A DNA stretch of 64,000 nucleotides from an uncultured Mycobacterium sp. (lineage in GTDB: Bacteria; Actinomycetota; Actinomycetes; Mycobacteriales; Mycobacteriaceae), in assembly GCA_900078375.1 (NCBI GenBank), contig FLQS01000010.1, positions 62,001-126,000 on the forward strand, in the 5' to 3' direction. The translations under genes were made by a program, and so were the position numbers. The notes beneath the pieces are model-generated. The model made no database searches. It was not told the origin of the DNA and worked only from the letters and a program-made list of their open reading frames with translations. Numbering within the stretch: position 1 is the stretch's first letter; each line of letters starts with the position of its first letter. Below, in pieces: positions 49,413 to 59,618 of this stretch.

Positions 49413-50555
49413 TCAGCGGCCGCTGAAGGTCTCACGCAGCCGGTTGAACAGGCCGCCGGAATTGGCGGCGCCGGCATGTGTGGATTTGACCTCGGGTTCG
49501 GCGTGGCTGCGCGTCTTGAACTCGCTGAGCAGTTCCTTGGCCCGCACGTCGAGCTTGCCGGGGACCGTCACCTCGATATGCGCGTGCAGGTTCCCGCGAA
49601 CGCCCGAGCGCAGGTGCGGCATGCCGTGCCCGCGCAGCGTCGTCACCGAGCCCGGTTGGGTGCCGGGCGCGATCGTGATCTCGGTCAGGCCGTCGAGAAT
49701 GGCGTCGACGGTGACCGTGGTGCCGAGCGCGGCGTCGACCATCGGCACCGAGACGGTGAAGTGCAGGTCGTCGCCATCGCGGATGAAGATGTCGTGCTGC
49801 TGCTCGTGGACTTCGACGTAGAGGTCGCCCGCCGGGCCACCGCCCGGGCCGACCTCACCCTGCGCGGCCAATCGGACCCGCATACCGTCGCCGACTCCGG
49901 CCGGGATCTTGACGCTGATGTCGCGGCGGGCACGGGTCCGGCCGTCGCCGCCGCACCGGTGGCACGGATCGAGGATGACCTCACCGACTCCGCGACAGGT
50001 CGGGCATGGGCGTGAGGTCATCACCTGACCGAGCAAGGAGCGCTGCACGGTCTGCACCTCGCCGCGTCCGCCGCAGGTATCGCAGGCGGCCGGGGTGGAG
50101 TCGCCGTGGGTTCCCTTGCCCTGGCAGATGTCACACAGCACGGCGGTGTCGACGGTGACCTGCTTGGTCACTCCCGTCGCGCACTCGGACAGATCCAGCC
50201 GCATCCGCAGCAGCGAGTCCGAACCGGGGCGCACCCGGCCGATGGGGCCGCGCGATGCGCCGCCGCCGCCGAAGAAGGCTTCGAACACGTCGCCCAAACC
50301 GCCGAACCCGCTGAATCCGTTGCCGGCCGAGGCCGCGCTTTCCAGCGGATCGCCGCCGAGGTCGACGATGCGGCGCTTCTCCGGATCGGAGAGCACCTCG
50401 TAGGCGGCGCTGATCTCCTTGAACCGGTGCTGGGCGGCCTCGTCGGGATTGACGTCGGGGTGCAGTTCGCGGGCCAGCTTTCGATAGGCGCGCTTGATCT
50501 CCTGATCGCTGGCGCCCTGGCTCACCCCGAGCAAGCCGTAGTAGTCCCGTGCCAC
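49413..50555 (-). CDS. dnaJ2: chaperone DnaJ (second copy, DnaJ2)
   Basis: 380 residues. J-domain with [20 protein letters not shown] (HPD), a G/F region ([20 protein letters not shown]), four zinc repeats ([48 protein letters not shown]) and substrate-binding domains. Stimulates DnaK. Downstream of hrcA, so it belongs to the CIRCE/HrcA regulon. Confidence 0.96.
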   Translation of the reverse strand: MARDYYGLLGVSQGASDQEIKRAYRKLARELHPDVNPDEAAQHRFKEISAAYEVLSDPEKRRIVDLGGDPLESAASAGNGFSGFGGLGDVFEAFFGGGGASRGPIGRVRPGSDSLLRMRLDLSECATGVTKQVTVDTAVLCDICQGKGTHGDSTPAACDTCGGRGEVQTVQRSLLGQVMTSRPCPTCRGVGEVILDPCHRCGGDGRTRARRDISVKIPAGVGDGMRVRLAAQGEVGPGGGPAGDLYVEVHEQQHDIFIRDGDDLHFTVSVPMVDAALGTTVTVDAILDGLTEITIAPGTQPGSVTTLRGHGMPHLRSGVRGNLHAHIEVTVPGKLDVRAKELLSEFKTRSHAEPEVKSTHAGAANSGGLFNRLRETFSGR

Positions 50556-50580
50556 ACTTGACCTTTCGAAGTTCCGCCGG

Positions 50581-51618
50581 TTATCCGGCCCGGTGTCCTA
50601 GAACATCGCCGATGTACATCGCAACCGCCGCGACATTGGCAATAGTTCCCGGATAGTCCATCCTGGTCGGCCCCAGGACACCCATGCCGCCGAATACGGT
50701 GCCCGAGCTGCCGTAGGTCGTGGTCACCACCGAGGTGCCGACCATCTGCTCGGCCTCGGTCTCATGGCCGATGCGCACCGTGACCTTACCCGCTTCCTGC
50801 TGGGCGGCCAGCAGGCGAATGACCACCACCTGTTCCTCGAGGGCTTCGAGGATCGAGCGCAGCGAGCCGCCGAAGTCAGCGGTGTTGCGGGTCAGGTTGG
50901 CGGTGCCGCCCATCAGTAGGCGTTCCTCGTTGTGTTCGACCAGCGACTCCAGCAAGACCGTCGCTGAGCGGCCGACGGCGTCGCCCAGCCCGCCGGACCC
51001 GTCGAGCCTGGCGGCGAGGTCGGCCACCGCGGCCGAGGCCGCCGCGAGCCGCTTGCCCTCCAGGGCCTGCCCGAGCAGTTCGCGCAACTGGGACAGCTGG
51101 TGGTCGTCGATGGTGTCGCCCAGCTCGACGATGCGCTGGTCGACCCGGCCGGAGTCGGTGATGACGACCATCAGCAGCCGCGCGGGGGTGATCGCGACGA
51201 TCTCGAGGTGGCGCACGGTCGAGGTGGACAATGTCGGGTACTGGACGATCGCCACCTGGCGGGTCAGCTGGGCCAGCAGCTTCACCGCGCGGCGCAGCAC
51301 ATCGTCCAGGTCGACCCCGGATTCCAGGAACTGCAGGATCGCGCGACGTTCCGGCGGTGAGAGCGGCTTGACGTCGTCGATGCGGTTGACGAACTCCCGG
51401 TAGCCCTTCTCGGTGGGCACCCGGCCAGAGCTCGTGTGGGGCTGGGTGATGTACCCCTCGGCCTCCAGTACGGCCATGTCATTGCGCACGGTGGCGCTGG
51501 AAACACCGAGGTTGTGGCGGTCGACGAGAGCCTTGGACCCGATCGGCTCCTTGGTCGCGACGAAGTCGGCGACGATCGCGCGCAGCACCTCAAAGCGACG
51601 GTCGTCGGCACTTGCCAT
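50581..51618 (-). CDS. hrcA: heat-inducible repressor HrcA
   Basis: 345 residues. Winged helix with [20 protein letters not shown] then [20 protein letters not shown] and [20 protein letters not shown]; inserted and GAF-like regions follow, ending [20 protein letters not shown]. Represses heat-shock genes through CIRCE, with folding depending on GroEL. A CIRCE-like site lies 50 nt upstream of the start. Confidence 0.96.
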   Translation of the reverse strand: MASADDRRFEVLRAIVADFVATKEPIGSKALVDRHNLGVSSATVRNDMAVLEAEGYITQPHTSSGRVPTEKGYREFVNRIDDVKPLSPPERRAILQFLESGVDLDDVLRRAVKLLAQLTRQVAIVQYPTLSTSTVRHLEIVAITPARLLMVVITDSGRVDQRIVELGDTIDDHQLSQLRELLGQALEGKRLAAASAAVADLAARLDGSGGLGDAVGRSATVLLESLVEHNEERLLMGGTANLTRNTADFGGSLRSILEALEEQVVVIRLLAAQQEAGKVTVRIGHETEAEQMVGTSVVTTTYGSSGTVFGGMGVLGPTRMDYPGTIANVAAVAMYIGDVLGHRAG

Positions 51619-51667
51619 CTGACTTCACCTCCAAGTTGCCCCTATTTTACGGACATCATCAGCTGAA

Positions 51668-51694
51668 TTAGCACCCACGCGCTCCGAGTGCCAC
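51668..51694. promoter_or_regulatory. CIRCE-like HrcA operator
   Basis: TTAGCACCC, nine nt, GAGTGCCAC. Against the consensus TTAGCACTC-N9-GAGTGCTAA there is one mismatch in the left arm and two in the right. Position just upstream of hrcA fits autoregulation of hrcA-dnaJ2. Confidence 0.82.
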
Positions 51695-51803
51695 CGCGCG
51701 CCGTCAACCAGGCGCGCCGTCGGCTGGCGTTCCGGCCGCCAGCGACTAGCCTTGTTCGAATGTGGATGCGGAGTCGGGGGGCTGCGCTCGGGGCTGGGGC
51801 CCG

Positions 51804-52127
51804 ATGATCTTCAAGGGCGTTCGGGAGGGCAAACCGTATCCCGAGCATGGTCTGACCTACCGCGACTGGTCGCACATCCCCCCGCGGCAGATCCGTCTCG
51901 ACGAGCTGGTCACCACGACGACGGTGCTCGCACTGGATCGCCTGCTGTCCGAGGATTCCACCTTCTACGGCGACCTCTTCCCGCATGCGGTCAGGTGGCG
52001 AGGCGTCGTCTACCTCGAGGACGGGCTGCACCGGGCGGTGCGAGCCGCGCTGCGTAATCGGACCGTGCTGCACGCCAGGGTCTACGACATGGATCCCAGC
52101 ACGGAAGGCCAGTTCTCGGGGAGCTGA
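51804..52127 (+). CDS. conserved mycobacterial protein, Rv2375-like
   Basis: 107 residues from ATG 51804. [80 protein letters not shown]. The type II antitoxin-like or NTP-binding assignment is not supported by any motif I can see. Same position (divergent from hrcA) as in M. tuberculosis. Confidence 0.78.
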   Translation: MIFKGVREGKPYPEHGLTYRDWSHIPPRQIRLDELVTTTTVLALDRLLSEDSTFYGDLFPHAVRWRGVVYLEDGLHRAVRAALRNRTVLHARVYDMDPSTEGQFSGS

Positions 52128-52140
52128 CCGGGCGTGGTCG

Positions 52141-52280
52141 TCGGCGCCGTCAGGTAACCGCACCGTGAATACTGTTCTGCCGGGACGAGATTGGGCCACA
52201 ACAGTGCCGTTGTGCGCCTCCACGATCGACAGCACGATCGCCAATCCGAGGCCACTGCAGCCGAGTTCGCGGGACCGGGC
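52141..52280 (-). pseudogene. remnant of a sensor histidine kinase C-terminus
   Basis: The minus-strand frame reads [20 protein letters not shown] then [20 protein letters not shown] and RLPDGADD. This is the G2 box and last strands of a HATPase_c domain. Nothing of the rest of a kinase is present; upstream is the hemW stop and downstream is the oppositely oriented gene at 51804. A deletion scar of a lost two-component gene. Confidence 0.72.
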
Positions 52281-52282
52281 CT

Positions 52283-53458
52283 TCAGTCGTCGAGCACGTC
52301 GCGTACCACGGCATCGGCCAACAATCGCCCACGGTCGGTGAGTACCAATCGATCACCGGTCAGGATCAGCAGGCCTGAAGCCACCGCGTCGTTCGCCCGT
52401 AGTCGTTCGGAATCCGTCAGCGCCGCAACCAGCAACCCGGTGCGTAACCGGACCTGCAGGAGGACGTCCTCGATGTGGCGGGCGTGGTCGTCCAGGCGCT
52501 CGAACTCCGCGACCGGCACCTTACCGCCGGCGAGTGCGTCGGCGTAGACGCTGGGGTGCTTGACGTTCCACCACCGGGTATCGCCGACGAACGCGTGGGC
52601 GCCGGGGCCCGCGCCCCACCACTGGCCGCCGTTCCAGTAGCCGACGTTGTGCCGGCACTCACCACCGGGACGACTCCAGTTCGACACCTCATACCAGCTC
52701 AGCCCAGCCTCCGAGAGCCGCTGGTCGAGCAGTTCATAGCGATGCGCGAGCACGTCGTCGTCGGGCGCATCGATCTCACCGCGCCGCACCCGGCGAGCCA
52801 GCGCGGTGCCGTCCTCGATGACCAGCGCGTAGGCCGACACGTGGTCGACGCCGGCGGTGAGCGCCGCGTCGACCGAGCGAAGCAGATCGTCGTCGGACTC
52901 CCCCGGCGTGCCGTAGATGAGGTCGATGTTGAGGTGTTCGAAGCCGGCGGCCGTCGCCTCGGCGACCGCGTGCAGCGCCCGGCCCGGGGAATGAGTCCGG
53001 TCCAGCACCGCCAGCACCCGCGGCGCCACGGACTGCATGCCCAGCGACACCCGGGTGTAGCCCGCGGCGCGGATTTGCTCGAAGAACTCCCGTGATGTCG
53101 ACTCCGGGTTGGCCTCGGTGGTCACCTCCGCGCCGGCGGCCAGGACGAAGTTGCCCTGGACGGCGTCGAGGACCTCGGCCAGCCCGGCGCCGCCGAGCAG
53201 CGACGGTGTGCCGCCGCCGACGAACACCGTGTCGACGGGCACGGCACCCAGCAGATCAGCAGCCAATTCGAGCTCGGTACGCAGCGCGGTCAGCCAGCCC
53301 TGCGGGGACGCGCCGCCGAGCTCGGCGGCGGTATAGGTGTTGAAGTCGCAGTACCCGCAGCGGGTGGCACAAAACGGCACATGAACATAGATGCCGAACG
53401 CCGTGCCGGGAGTCAGGGCCAGTTCCGGCAGGGCGGTCGGAGCAGGACGGACCGACAT
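52283..53458 (-). CDS. hemW: radical SAM haem chaperone / coproporphyrinogen oxidase-like protein
   Basis: 391 residues from ATG 53458. [20 protein letters not shown] is the radical SAM C-x3-C-x2-C site; [40 protein letters not shown] and [20 protein letters not shown] follow. The extra Cys next to CDF and the HemN C-domain make it HemW-like. Acts in haem handling rather than in coproporphyrinogen oxidation. Divergent from the cysteine uORF. Confidence 0.93.
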   Translation of the reverse strand: MSVRPAPTALPELALTPGTAFGIYVHVPFCATRCGYCDFNTYTAAELGGASPQGWLTALRTELELAADLLGAVPVDTVFVGGGTPSLLGGAGLAEVLDAVQGNFVLAAGAEVTTEANPESTSREFFEQIRAAGYTRVSLGMQSVAPRVLAVLDRTHSPGRALHAVAEATAAGFEHLNIDLIYGTPGESDDDLLRSVDAALTAGVDHVSAYALVIEDGTALARRVRRGEIDAPDDDVLAHRYELLDQRLSEAGLSWYEVSNWSRPGGECRHNVGYWNGGQWWGAGPGAHAFVGDTRWWNVKHPSVYADALAGGKVPVAEFERLDDHARHIEDVLLQVRLRTGLLVAALTDSERLRANDAVASGLLILTGDRLVLTDRGRLLADAVVRDVLDD

Positions 53459-53538
53459 CCGTTCAGTGTCGCAGAGCCGACTTTTACTCACGGCGAGCCG
53501 AAATTTGGCCCAGTTAGAGCTATCGACGGGGTTCGTGG

Positions 53539-53544
53539 CAGAAT
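53539..53544 (+). promoter_or_regulatory. -10 box of the sirA leader
   Basis: CAGAAT ends 7 nt before the ATG at 53552, the spacing of leaderless mycobacterial transcripts. It is a weak match to TANNNT, and no clear -35 is visible. Confidence 0.45.
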
Positions 53545-53551
53545 GGCGCGC

Positions 53552-53644
53552 ATGCCTGCCCCCCAGAATCTGCGCGGTGTCGCGCTGGTGGTTCGGCGGC
53601 ATGTCGATTTCAAGCGCGTCTGTACCTGTTGTTGTCTGGCTTGA
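53552..53644 (+). CDS. leaderless polycysteine upstream ORF (cysteine attenuator)
   Basis: 30 codons, MPAPQNLRGVALVVRRHVDF then KRVCTCCCLA, with four Cys codons in the last nine (TGT ACC TGT TGT TGT). Polycysteine leaderless ORFs upstream of sulfur genes in M. smegmatis are known cysteine-responsive attenuators: ribosomes stall when Cys-tRNA is scarce and the downstream operon is expressed. Position, 118 nt before sirA, and sequence fit that class. A GTG at 53588 is a shorter option. Confidence 0.85.
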   Translation: MPAPQNLRGVALVVRRHVDFKRVCTCCCLA

Positions 53645-53656
53645 CGCCGTAGACCC

Positions 53657-53755
53657 GCCCACCTGTACTTCAGCTGGCCGCCGGATCTGCGCCGCCGGTA
53701 CAGCTCACCGGTGGGCCGCGCGATTCGAACGCCAGCTCCTTGACATATGAGGAGC
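53657..53755 (+). promoter_or_regulatory. sirA leader: long stem plus Shine-Dalgarno-covering hairpin
   Basis: GCCCACC (53657-53663) and TGTAC pair with GTACA (53698-53702) and GGTGGGC (53710-53716). Downstream, GCTCCT (53735-53740) pairs with AGGAGC (53750-53755) and so covers the sirA ribosome site GAGGAG. A ribosome stalled at the Cys codons could disturb the first stem; how that frees the second is not clear from the sequence alone. Confidence 0.6.
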
Positions 53756-53762
53756 ACATTTC

Positions 53763-55436
53763 ATGAGTCAGCCGACCAAGGCCGCGCCCAAGACGCGCAG
53801 TGAGGGCCAATGGGCCCTCGGCGAACGCGAGCCGCTCAATCCCAACGAGCAGTTCAAGAAGGACGACGACGCACTCAACGTGCGGGCACGCATCCTCGAC
53901 ACGTACTCCAAGCAGGGCTTCGACAGCATCGACAAGAACGATCTGCGGGGCCGGATGCGCTGGATGGGTCTCTACACCCAGCGTGAGCAGGGTTACGACG
54001 GCACCTGGACCGGCGACGAGAACGCCGAGATCCTCGAGGCCAAGTCCTTCATGATGCGGGTGCGCTGCGACGGCGGCGCACTGAGCGCCGCGGCGCTGCG
54101 GACGATCGGCGAGATCTCCACCGAGTTCGCCCGCGACACTGCCGACATCTCCGACCGCGAGAACGTCCAATACCACTGGATCCAGATCGAGGATGTGCCG
54201 CAGATCTGGGAGCGGCTGGCCGCGGTCGGGCTGCAGACCACCGAGGCGTGCGGCGACTGCCCGCGTGTGGTGCTCGGCGGCCCGCTCAACGGCGAATCGG
54301 TGGACGAGGTGCTCGACCCGTCCTGGGCGATCGACGAGATCGTGCGCCGCTACATCGGCAATCCGTCGTTCTCCAACCTGCCGCGCAAGTACAAGACCGC
54401 GATTTCGGGCCTGCAGGACGTCGCGCACGAGGTCAACGACATCGCGTTCATCGGGGTCAACCACCCCGAGCACGGGCCGGGCCTCGACATCTGGGTCGGC
54501 GGCGGGCTGTCCACCAACCCGATGCTCGCTCAGCGCCTGGGCGCCTGGGTACCGCTCGACGAGGTCCCCGAGGTGTGGGAGGCCGTCACCTCGGTGTTCC
54601 GCGACTACGGCTACCGCCGGCTGCGCAGCAAGGCGCGGCTGAAGTTCCTCATCAAGGACTGGGGCATTGAAAAATTCCGTGAAATTCTCGAAACGGAATA
54701 CCTGGGCCGCAAGCTGCTCGACGGCCCCGCGCCGGAGCCGCTGAAGCATCCGATCGACCACGTCGGCGTCCAGAAGCAGAAGAACGGGCTCAACGCCGTG
54801 GGTGTCGCCCCGATCGCGGGCCGGGTGACCGGCACGATCCTGACGAAGGTGGCCAACCTCGCCGAAGCCGCGGGCTCCGACCGGATCCGTCTCACCCCGT
54901 ACCAGAAGCTGGTCATCCTCGACGTGGCCGACGACAAGTTGGACGAGCTGGTCGCCGGCCTCGACGGCCTGGGACTGCCGTCGCGGCCGTCGTCGTGGCG
55001 CAAGAACCTGATGGCGTGCACAGGCATCGAGTACTGCAAGCTGTCGTTCGCCGAAACCCGCAACCGGGCGCAGGTACTGGTGCCCGAGCTGGAGCAGCGA
55101 CTGGCAGATCTCAACTCCCAGCTCGATGTGCCGGTCACCGTCAACATCAACGGCTGCCCCAACTCGTGCGCCCGAATCCAGGTCGCCGATATCGGGTTCA
55201 AGGGTCAGATGGTTGACGACGGTGACGGCAACTCGGTCGAGGGGTTCCAGGTGCACTTGGGCGGAAGCCTGGGCCTGGACAGCGGTTTCGGCCGCAAACT
55301 GCGCCAGCACAAGGTCACCAGCACCGAGCTCGGCGACTACATCGAGCGGGTGGTGCGCAACTTCGTGAAACAAAGAAACGACGGAGAGCGTTTCGCCCAG
55401 TGGGCTGTACGGGCACAGGAAGAAGAGTTGCGATGA
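53763..55436 (+). CDS. sirA: ferredoxin-dependent sulfite reductase (NirA/SirA)
   Basis: 557 residues. ACTGIEYCKLSFAETR and NINGCPNSCARIQVADIGFK supply the four Cys of the [4Fe-4S]-sirohaem centre; HWIQIEDVPQIW and RLKFLIKDWGIEKFREILET are conserved. The Tyr of GLYTQREQGYDG (near residue 71) and the Cys of TEACGDCPR correspond to the Tyr-Cys cross-link described for M. tuberculosis NirA. Reduces sulfite to sulfide. Overlaps cysH by 4 nt. Sometimes annotated as nitrite reductase. Confidence 0.95.
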   Translation: MSQPTKAAPKTRSEGQWALGEREPLNPNEQFKKDDDALNVRARILDTYSKQGFDSIDKNDLRGRMRWMGLYTQREQGYDGTWTGDENAEILEAKSFMMRVRCDGGALSAAALRTIGEISTEFARDTADISDRENVQYHWIQIEDVPQIWERLAAVGLQTTEACGDCPRVVLGGPLNGESVDEVLDPSWAIDEIVRRYIGNPSFSNLPRKYKTAISGLQDVAHEVNDIAFIGVNHPEHGPGLDIWVGGGLSTNPMLAQRLGAWVPLDEVPEVWEAVTSVFRDYGYRRLRSKARLKFLIKDWGIEKFREILETEYLGRKLLDGPAPEPLKHPIDHVGVQKQKNGLNAVGVAPIAGRVTGTILTKVANLAEAAGSDRIRLTPYQKLVILDVADDKLDELVAGLDGLGLPSRPSSWRKNLMACTGIEYCKLSFAETRNRAQVLVPELEQRLADLNSQLDVPVTVNINGCPNSCARIQVADIGFKGQMVDDGDGNSVEGFQVHLGGSLGLDSGFGRKLRQHKVTSTELGDYIERVVRNFVKQRNDGERFAQWAVRAQEEELR

Positions 55437-56146
55437 GTATTGGGGTTGACAGGGTGACCGAGGCCGAGCTGCGGGACCTAGCCGAACGTGGCGCGGCCGA
55501 ACTCGACGGCGCCAGTGCGCCCGAGCTGCTGGCCTGGACCGACAAACACTTCGGTGGCGATTACGTCGTCGCCTCCAACATGCAGGACGCGGTGTTGGTC
55601 GACATGGCCTCGAAAGTGCGCCCCGGCGTGGACGTGCTGTTCCTCGACACGGGCTACCACTTCGCCGAGACGATCGGTACCCGCGACGCGGTCGAGGCGG
55701 TGTACGACATCAACGTCGTCAACGTCACCCCCGAGCACAGCGTGACCGAGCAGGATCAGCTGCTGGGCAAGGACCTGTTCGCCAGCAACCCGACCGAATG
55801 CTGCCGGCTGCGCAAGGTCGTCCCGCTGAGCAAGGCACTGGGGGGATACACCGCCTGGGTCACCGGCATCCGGCGGGTCGAGGCACCCACTCGCGCCAAC
55901 GCACCACTGATCAGCTTCGACGAAGGCTTCAAGCTGGTGAAGATCAACCCGCTGGCCGCGTGGAGCGATGAGGACATGGACGCCTACATCCAGGCCAACG
56001 GCGTGCTGGTGAATCCGCTTGTGGAGGAAGGCTATCCGTCGATCGGTTGCGCGCCCTGCACGGCCAAGCCGGTCGAGGGCGCCGACCCGCGTAGCGGACG
56101 CTGGCAGGGTCTGTCGAAAACCGAATGCGGCCTTCACGTTTCGTGA
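55433..56146 (+). CDS. cysH: adenylylsulfate (APS) reductase
   Basis: 237 residues from ATG 55433 (ATGA overlap). FLDTGYHFAETIGTRDAVEA, NPTECCRLRKVVPLSKALGG and YPSIGCAPCTAKPVEGADPR give the two Cys pairs of a [4Fe-4S] cluster; TECGLH holds the catalytic Cys. The cluster marks an APS rather than PAPS enzyme. Converts APS to sulfite using thioredoxin. Overlaps sirB by 4 nt. Confidence 0.96.
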   Translation: MSIGVDRVTEAELRDLAERGAAELDGASAPELLAWTDKHFGGDYVVASNMQDAVLVDMASKVRPGVDVLFLDTGYHFAETIGTRDAVEAVYDINVVNVTPEHSVTEQDQLLGKDLFASNPTECCRLRKVVPLSKALGGYTAWVTGIRRVEAPTRANAPLISFDEGFKLVKINPLAAWSDEDMDAYIQANGVLVNPLVEEGYPSIGCAPCTAKPVEGADPRSGRWQGLSKTECGLHVS

Positions 56147-56886
56147 GCGTGTCAATCCCCGGGTCGCTGCGCTCCTACCCACCGCTTCTACTCACCGCGC
56201 ACGGCAGTGCCGATCCGCGCTCCTCGGCCACCACACATGCCGTGGCCGAGGAGATCCGCGCGGTACGGCCCGAGCTCGACGTGCGAGTAGCGTTCTGCGA
56301 ACAGAACTCGCCAAATCTCCGCGACGTCCTGCGCACGCTCGACGGCCCGGCGGTCGTCACGCCGCTCCTGCTGGCCAGTGCCTACCACGCCCGCACCGAC
56401 ATCCCCGCGGTGATCGCCGACGCCGGCGCTGACGCGATCCAGGCCGACACCCTGGGTGAAGATCCTCGCCTGCTCGCTGTGATGCGGGAGCGCCTGGCAC
56501 AGAACCAGATTCACCAATTCGAGCGCGGTTTAGGCGTGCTGGTGGTGGCGGTCGGCTCCTCACACGCCGCCGCCAACGCCCGCACCTCGGCACTCGCGGT
56601 CACATTGGCCCGTGGGACCCGATGGTCCGGGGTGCAGGTGGCCTACGCCACCGGACCGCACCCCTCCGTGCTAGAGGGAGCCGACATCCTGCGCCGCAAG
56701 GGTGCACGGCGAATTGTCGTGGCGCCGTGGTTCATCGCACCGGGGCGCATCACCGACCGGGTGGCCGCCATCGCTGACGCAGAAGACATGTCGATGATGG
56801 CGCCACTGGGCGCACATCCACTGGTGGCCGCGACGGTGCTCGACCGATTCGACCACGCGGTGGCGGCCAGGGCCGCAGCGGCCTAG
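56143..56886 (+). CDS. sirB: sirohydrochlorin ferrochelatase (CbiX/SirB type)
   Basis: 247 residues from GTG 56143. [20 protein letters not shown] holds the His ligand; [20 protein letters not shown] and [20 protein letters not shown] and [18 protein letters not shown] are typical of two-domain CbiX-like proteins. Inserts iron into sirohydrochlorin to make sirohaem, the SirA cofactor. Its stop overlaps the convergent cysA stop by 4 nt. Confidence 0.9.
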   Translation: MSVSIPGSLRSYPPLLLTAHGSADPRSSATTHAVAEEIRAVRPELDVRVAFCEQNSPNLRDVLRTLDGPAVVTPLLLASAYHARTDIPAVIADAGADAIQADTLGEDPRLLAVMRERLAQNQIHQFERGLGVLVVAVGSSHAAANARTSALAVTLARGTRWSGVQVAYATGPHPSVLEGADILRRKGARRIVVAPWFIAPGRITDRVAAIADAEDMSMMAPLGAHPLVAATVLDRFDHAVAARAAAA

Positions 56887-57905
56887 CCCGCCGCGACCTG
56901 CACTTCGCCGGCGATCGGCGGCACCCGGGTGGCCCGCACGTAGACGGTGTCGCCCTCTTTCAATCCGAGCGCCTCGGCGTCGCCACGGGTGATCTGTGCG
57001 GTGAACGGCGCACCGTTGGTGGCGCTGGTCAATTCCACCCGGACCTCGAAGCCCAGATACACGACCCGGTCGATGGTGGCCCGGGTGACCCCGGTGGATT
57101 CCGCGGTCCCGTCGCCCGCAGCGATCGCCATCTCTGGGTTGCGGCCCACCCGAATATCGTGCGGGCGCACCAGGATCCCGTTGAGCGCTGACACTGTGCC
57201 CAGGAACGACATCACGAATGCGTTGGCCGGGCTGTCGTAAACGGCAGTCGGCGAGCCGATCTGCTCGACGCGCCCCTTGTTGAGGACGGCGATCCGGTCG
57301 GCGACGTCCAGCGCCTCAGCTTGGTCGTGGGTGACGAGCACCGTGGTGACATGCACCTCGTCGTGCAGCCGGCGTAGCCACGCCCGCAGATCCTCGCGGA
57401 CCTTGGCGTCCAGCGCGCCGAATGGCTCATCAAGCAGCAGCACCTCCGGGTCGACCGCCAGCGCCCGGGCCAACGCCATCCGCTGGCGCTGGCCACCGGA
57501 AAGCTGATTGGGATAACGGGTTTGGAAGCCCGCCAGCCCGACCACCTCGAGCAGGTTGTCGACCTTGTCCTTGATCTCAGCCTTCGACTTCTTGCGGATC
57601 TTGAGCCCGAACGCGACGTTGTCCCGCACGGTCAGATGCTTGAAGGCGGCATAGTGCTGGAACACGAAGCCGATGCCGCGCCGCTGCGGTGGGACGTTGG
57701 TGACGTCGCGGCCGTTGATGGTGATGGTGCCGGTGTCGGGCTGGTCGAGCCCGGCGATGGTGCGCAGCAGAGTGGACTTACCCGACCCACTCGGCCCCAG
57801 CAGCGCGGTCAACGACCCGGCGGGAACCACGAAATCGACGTTGTCCAGCGCGGCGAACTCGCCGTAGCGCTTATTGGCGCCCGTGACGGTGATGGCGTCG
57901 GTCAT
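56883..57905 (-). CDS. cysA: sulfate ABC transporter ATP-binding protein
   Basis: 340 residues from ATG 57905 with AGGAGAA upstream. Walker [19 protein letters not shown], signature [20 protein letters not shown], Walker [21 protein letters not shown], switch [19 protein letters not shown]-terminal TOBE-like part. Last gene of subI-cysTWA. Confidence 0.95.
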   Translation of the reverse strand: MTDAITVTGANKRYGEFAALDNVDFVVPAGSLTALLGPSGSGKSTLLRTIAGLDQPDTGTITINGRDVTNVPPQRRGIGFVFQHYAAFKHLTVRDNVAFGLKIRKKSKAEIKDKVDNLLEVVGLAGFQTRYPNQLSGGQRQRMALARALAVDPEVLLLDEPFGALDAKVREDLRAWLRRLHDEVHVTTVLVTHDQAEALDVADRIAVLNKGRVEQIGSPTAVYDSPANAFVMSFLGTVSALNGILVRPHDIRVGRNPEMAIAAGDGTAESTGVTRATIDRVVYLGFEVRVELTSATNGAPFTAQITRGDAEALGLKEGDTVYVRATRVPPIAGEVQVAAG

Positions 57906-57927
57906 GAAAGTCGTTCTCCTAGTTGAA

Positions 57928-58740
57928 TTACTCGCTGGCCTTGGCTCGCCGGGCATCCAGAATCACCTGGACGACCAACACCAGCACCGCGACGACCATC
58001 AACAGCGTCGACACGGCGTACGCACCGTACTCGGCACCGCGGCTGTAGCGGTCGGAGACCAGCAAGGTCAGCGTCTGTGACGTGCCAGGAAGATTGGACG
58101 AAACCATGATCACCGCGCCGTACTCGCCCAGGGTGCGGGCGATGGTGAGCACGATGCCATAGGTGAGTCCCCACCGGATCGACGGCAGGGTGATTCGCCA
58201 GAACGTCTGCCACCAGCTGGCTCCCAGCGTGGCGGCGGCCTGTTCCTGGTCGGTGCCGATTTCGTGGAGGACCGGTTCGACCTCACGGATCACGAACGGC
58301 ACCGTGACGAAGATGCTGGCCAGCACGATGCCGGGTAGCCCGAAGATGATCTTGAACCCGAGGCTGTTCTCCACGAATCCGAACAGTCCGGCGGAGCCCC
58401 ACAGCAGGATGAGTGCCACACCCACGACCACCGGTGAGACCGCGAACGGCAGATCGATGACTGCCTGCAACGCCGCCTTACCGCGGAACTTGTTGCGGGC
58501 CAGCACTAGTGCCGTCGGTATTCCGAAGAGCACATTGAGTGGCACCACGATGGCCACGACGAGCACCGACAGTTCCAGTGCGGAGATCGCGGCCGGCGTG
58601 GTGATGGACGCGACGAACGCGCCGAATCCAGGAGCAAAGGTACGCCATAGGATCAGGCCGACCGGCACGATCACCAACACCGCGACGTACGCCAATGCGA
58701 TGCAGCGGGCGAGGTAGCGCACCGCGGGAGACAGATTCAC
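57928..58740 (-). CDS. cysW: sulfate ABC transporter permease
   Basis: 270 residues with six predicted helices ([68 protein letters not shown]). The coupling loop with [20 protein letters not shown] then [10 protein letters not shown] is the EAA motif. Overlaps cysT by 4 nt. Confidence 0.94.
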   Translation of the reverse strand: MNLSPAVRYLARCIALAYVAVLVIVPVGLILWRTFAPGFGAFVASITTPAAISALELSVLVVAIVVPLNVLFGIPTALVLARNKFRGKAALQAVIDLPFAVSPVVVGVALILLWGSAGLFGFVENSLGFKIIFGLPGIVLASIFVTVPFVIREVEPVLHEIGTDQEQAAATLGASWWQTFWRITLPSIRWGLTYGIVLTIARTLGEYGAVIMVSSNLPGTSQTLTLLVSDRYSRGAEYGAYAVSTLLMVVAVLVLVVQVILDARRAKASE

Positions 58741-59618
58741 GTCGCCAGCTCTTCCCGCTTCGCCGCGCGCGAACCGATGGTCCGCAGCACCAGCAGCACG
58801 ACGAACGAGAGCACCAGCAGCACAATCGAAATGGCCGCAGCACCCGTTCTGTCGTCATTCTCGATCAAAGTGCGGATCCACTGCGACGACACCTCGGTCT
58901 CGCCCGGCACCGCACCGCCGATCAACACCACCGAACCGAACTCGCCGATCGCGCGGGAGAACGCCAAGCCCGCGCCGGACAACAGCGACGGGAGCAATGC
59001 GGGCAGGATCACCTTGGTGAAGATGACGAAGTTGGTCGCCCCCAGCGAGGCTGCGGCCTGCTCGACCTCATGGTCGAGTTCGAGCAGGACCGGCTGGACG
59101 GAGCGCACCACGAATGGCAGCGTGACGAACAACAGCGCCACGCCGACACCCCATTTGGTGTGCTGCAGATGCAGATCGATCGGGCTGTTGGGCCCGTAGA
59201 GCGCCAACATGACCAGGCTCGCCACGATGGTGGGCAACGCGAACGGCAGGTCGATCACCGCGTCGATCAGCCGCTTGCCCGGGAAGTCGTCGCGGGTCAG
59301 CACCCAGGCGACCAGCAATCCGAACACCGCGTTCACCAGCGTGACGCCCATTGAGATCGTCAGGGTCACGCGGAATGACTCCAGAGCGGCGTTCGAGATG
59401 ATCGTCAGCCAGAAGGCGTGCCATCCTCCCTTGGCCGACTGCCACACGATCGCGGCCAGCGGCAGCAGGACGATCACACTCAACCAGATCGACGCCGCCC
59501 CCACCCGCAAGCTCGTCGTACCGTGCCTGCGGCCGCCGAAGCGGGACGGCCGGCCTGAGTCACCTCCGGTGCGCTCAGGCCGGACCGCCTGCGGATTTGG
59601 TTCGATAGCTGCTGTCAT
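58737..59618 (-). CDS. cysT: sulfate ABC transporter permease
   Basis: 293 residues from ATG 59618 (ATGA overlap with subI). A hydrophilic N-terminus rich in Arg/Gly precedes six helices (SIWLSVIVLLPLAAIVWQSA; VFGLLVAWVL; TIVASLVMLALYG). EAA loop LELDHEVEQAAASLGATNFV then IFTKVILPALLPSL. Partner of CysW. Confidence 0.94.
   Translation of the reverse strand: MTAAIEPNPQAVRPERTGGDSGRPSRFGGRRHGTTSLRVGAASIWLSVIVLLPLAAIVWQSAKGGWHAFWLTIISNAALESFRVTLTISMGVTLVNAVFGLLVAWVLTRDDFPGKRLIDAVIDLPFALPTIVASLVMLALYGPNSPIDLHLQHTKWGVGVALLFVTLPFVVRSVQPVLLELDHEVEQAAASLGATNFVIFTKVILPALLPSLLSGAGLAFSRAIGEFGSVVLIGGAVPGETEVSSQWIRTLIENDDRTGAAAISIVLLVLSFVVLLVLRTIGSRAAKREELAT

Noticed and set aside
51642..52244. A 200-codon minus-strand frame downstream of hemW
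   Set aside because: Only its first 35 codons resemble protein (the kinase relic); the remainder is antisense to the gene at 51804 and the CIRCE region.
53670..55373. A 567-codon minus-strand frame over sirA
   Set aside because: Low-complexity His/Asp/Val-rich antisense translation. sirA is certain from its cluster motifs.
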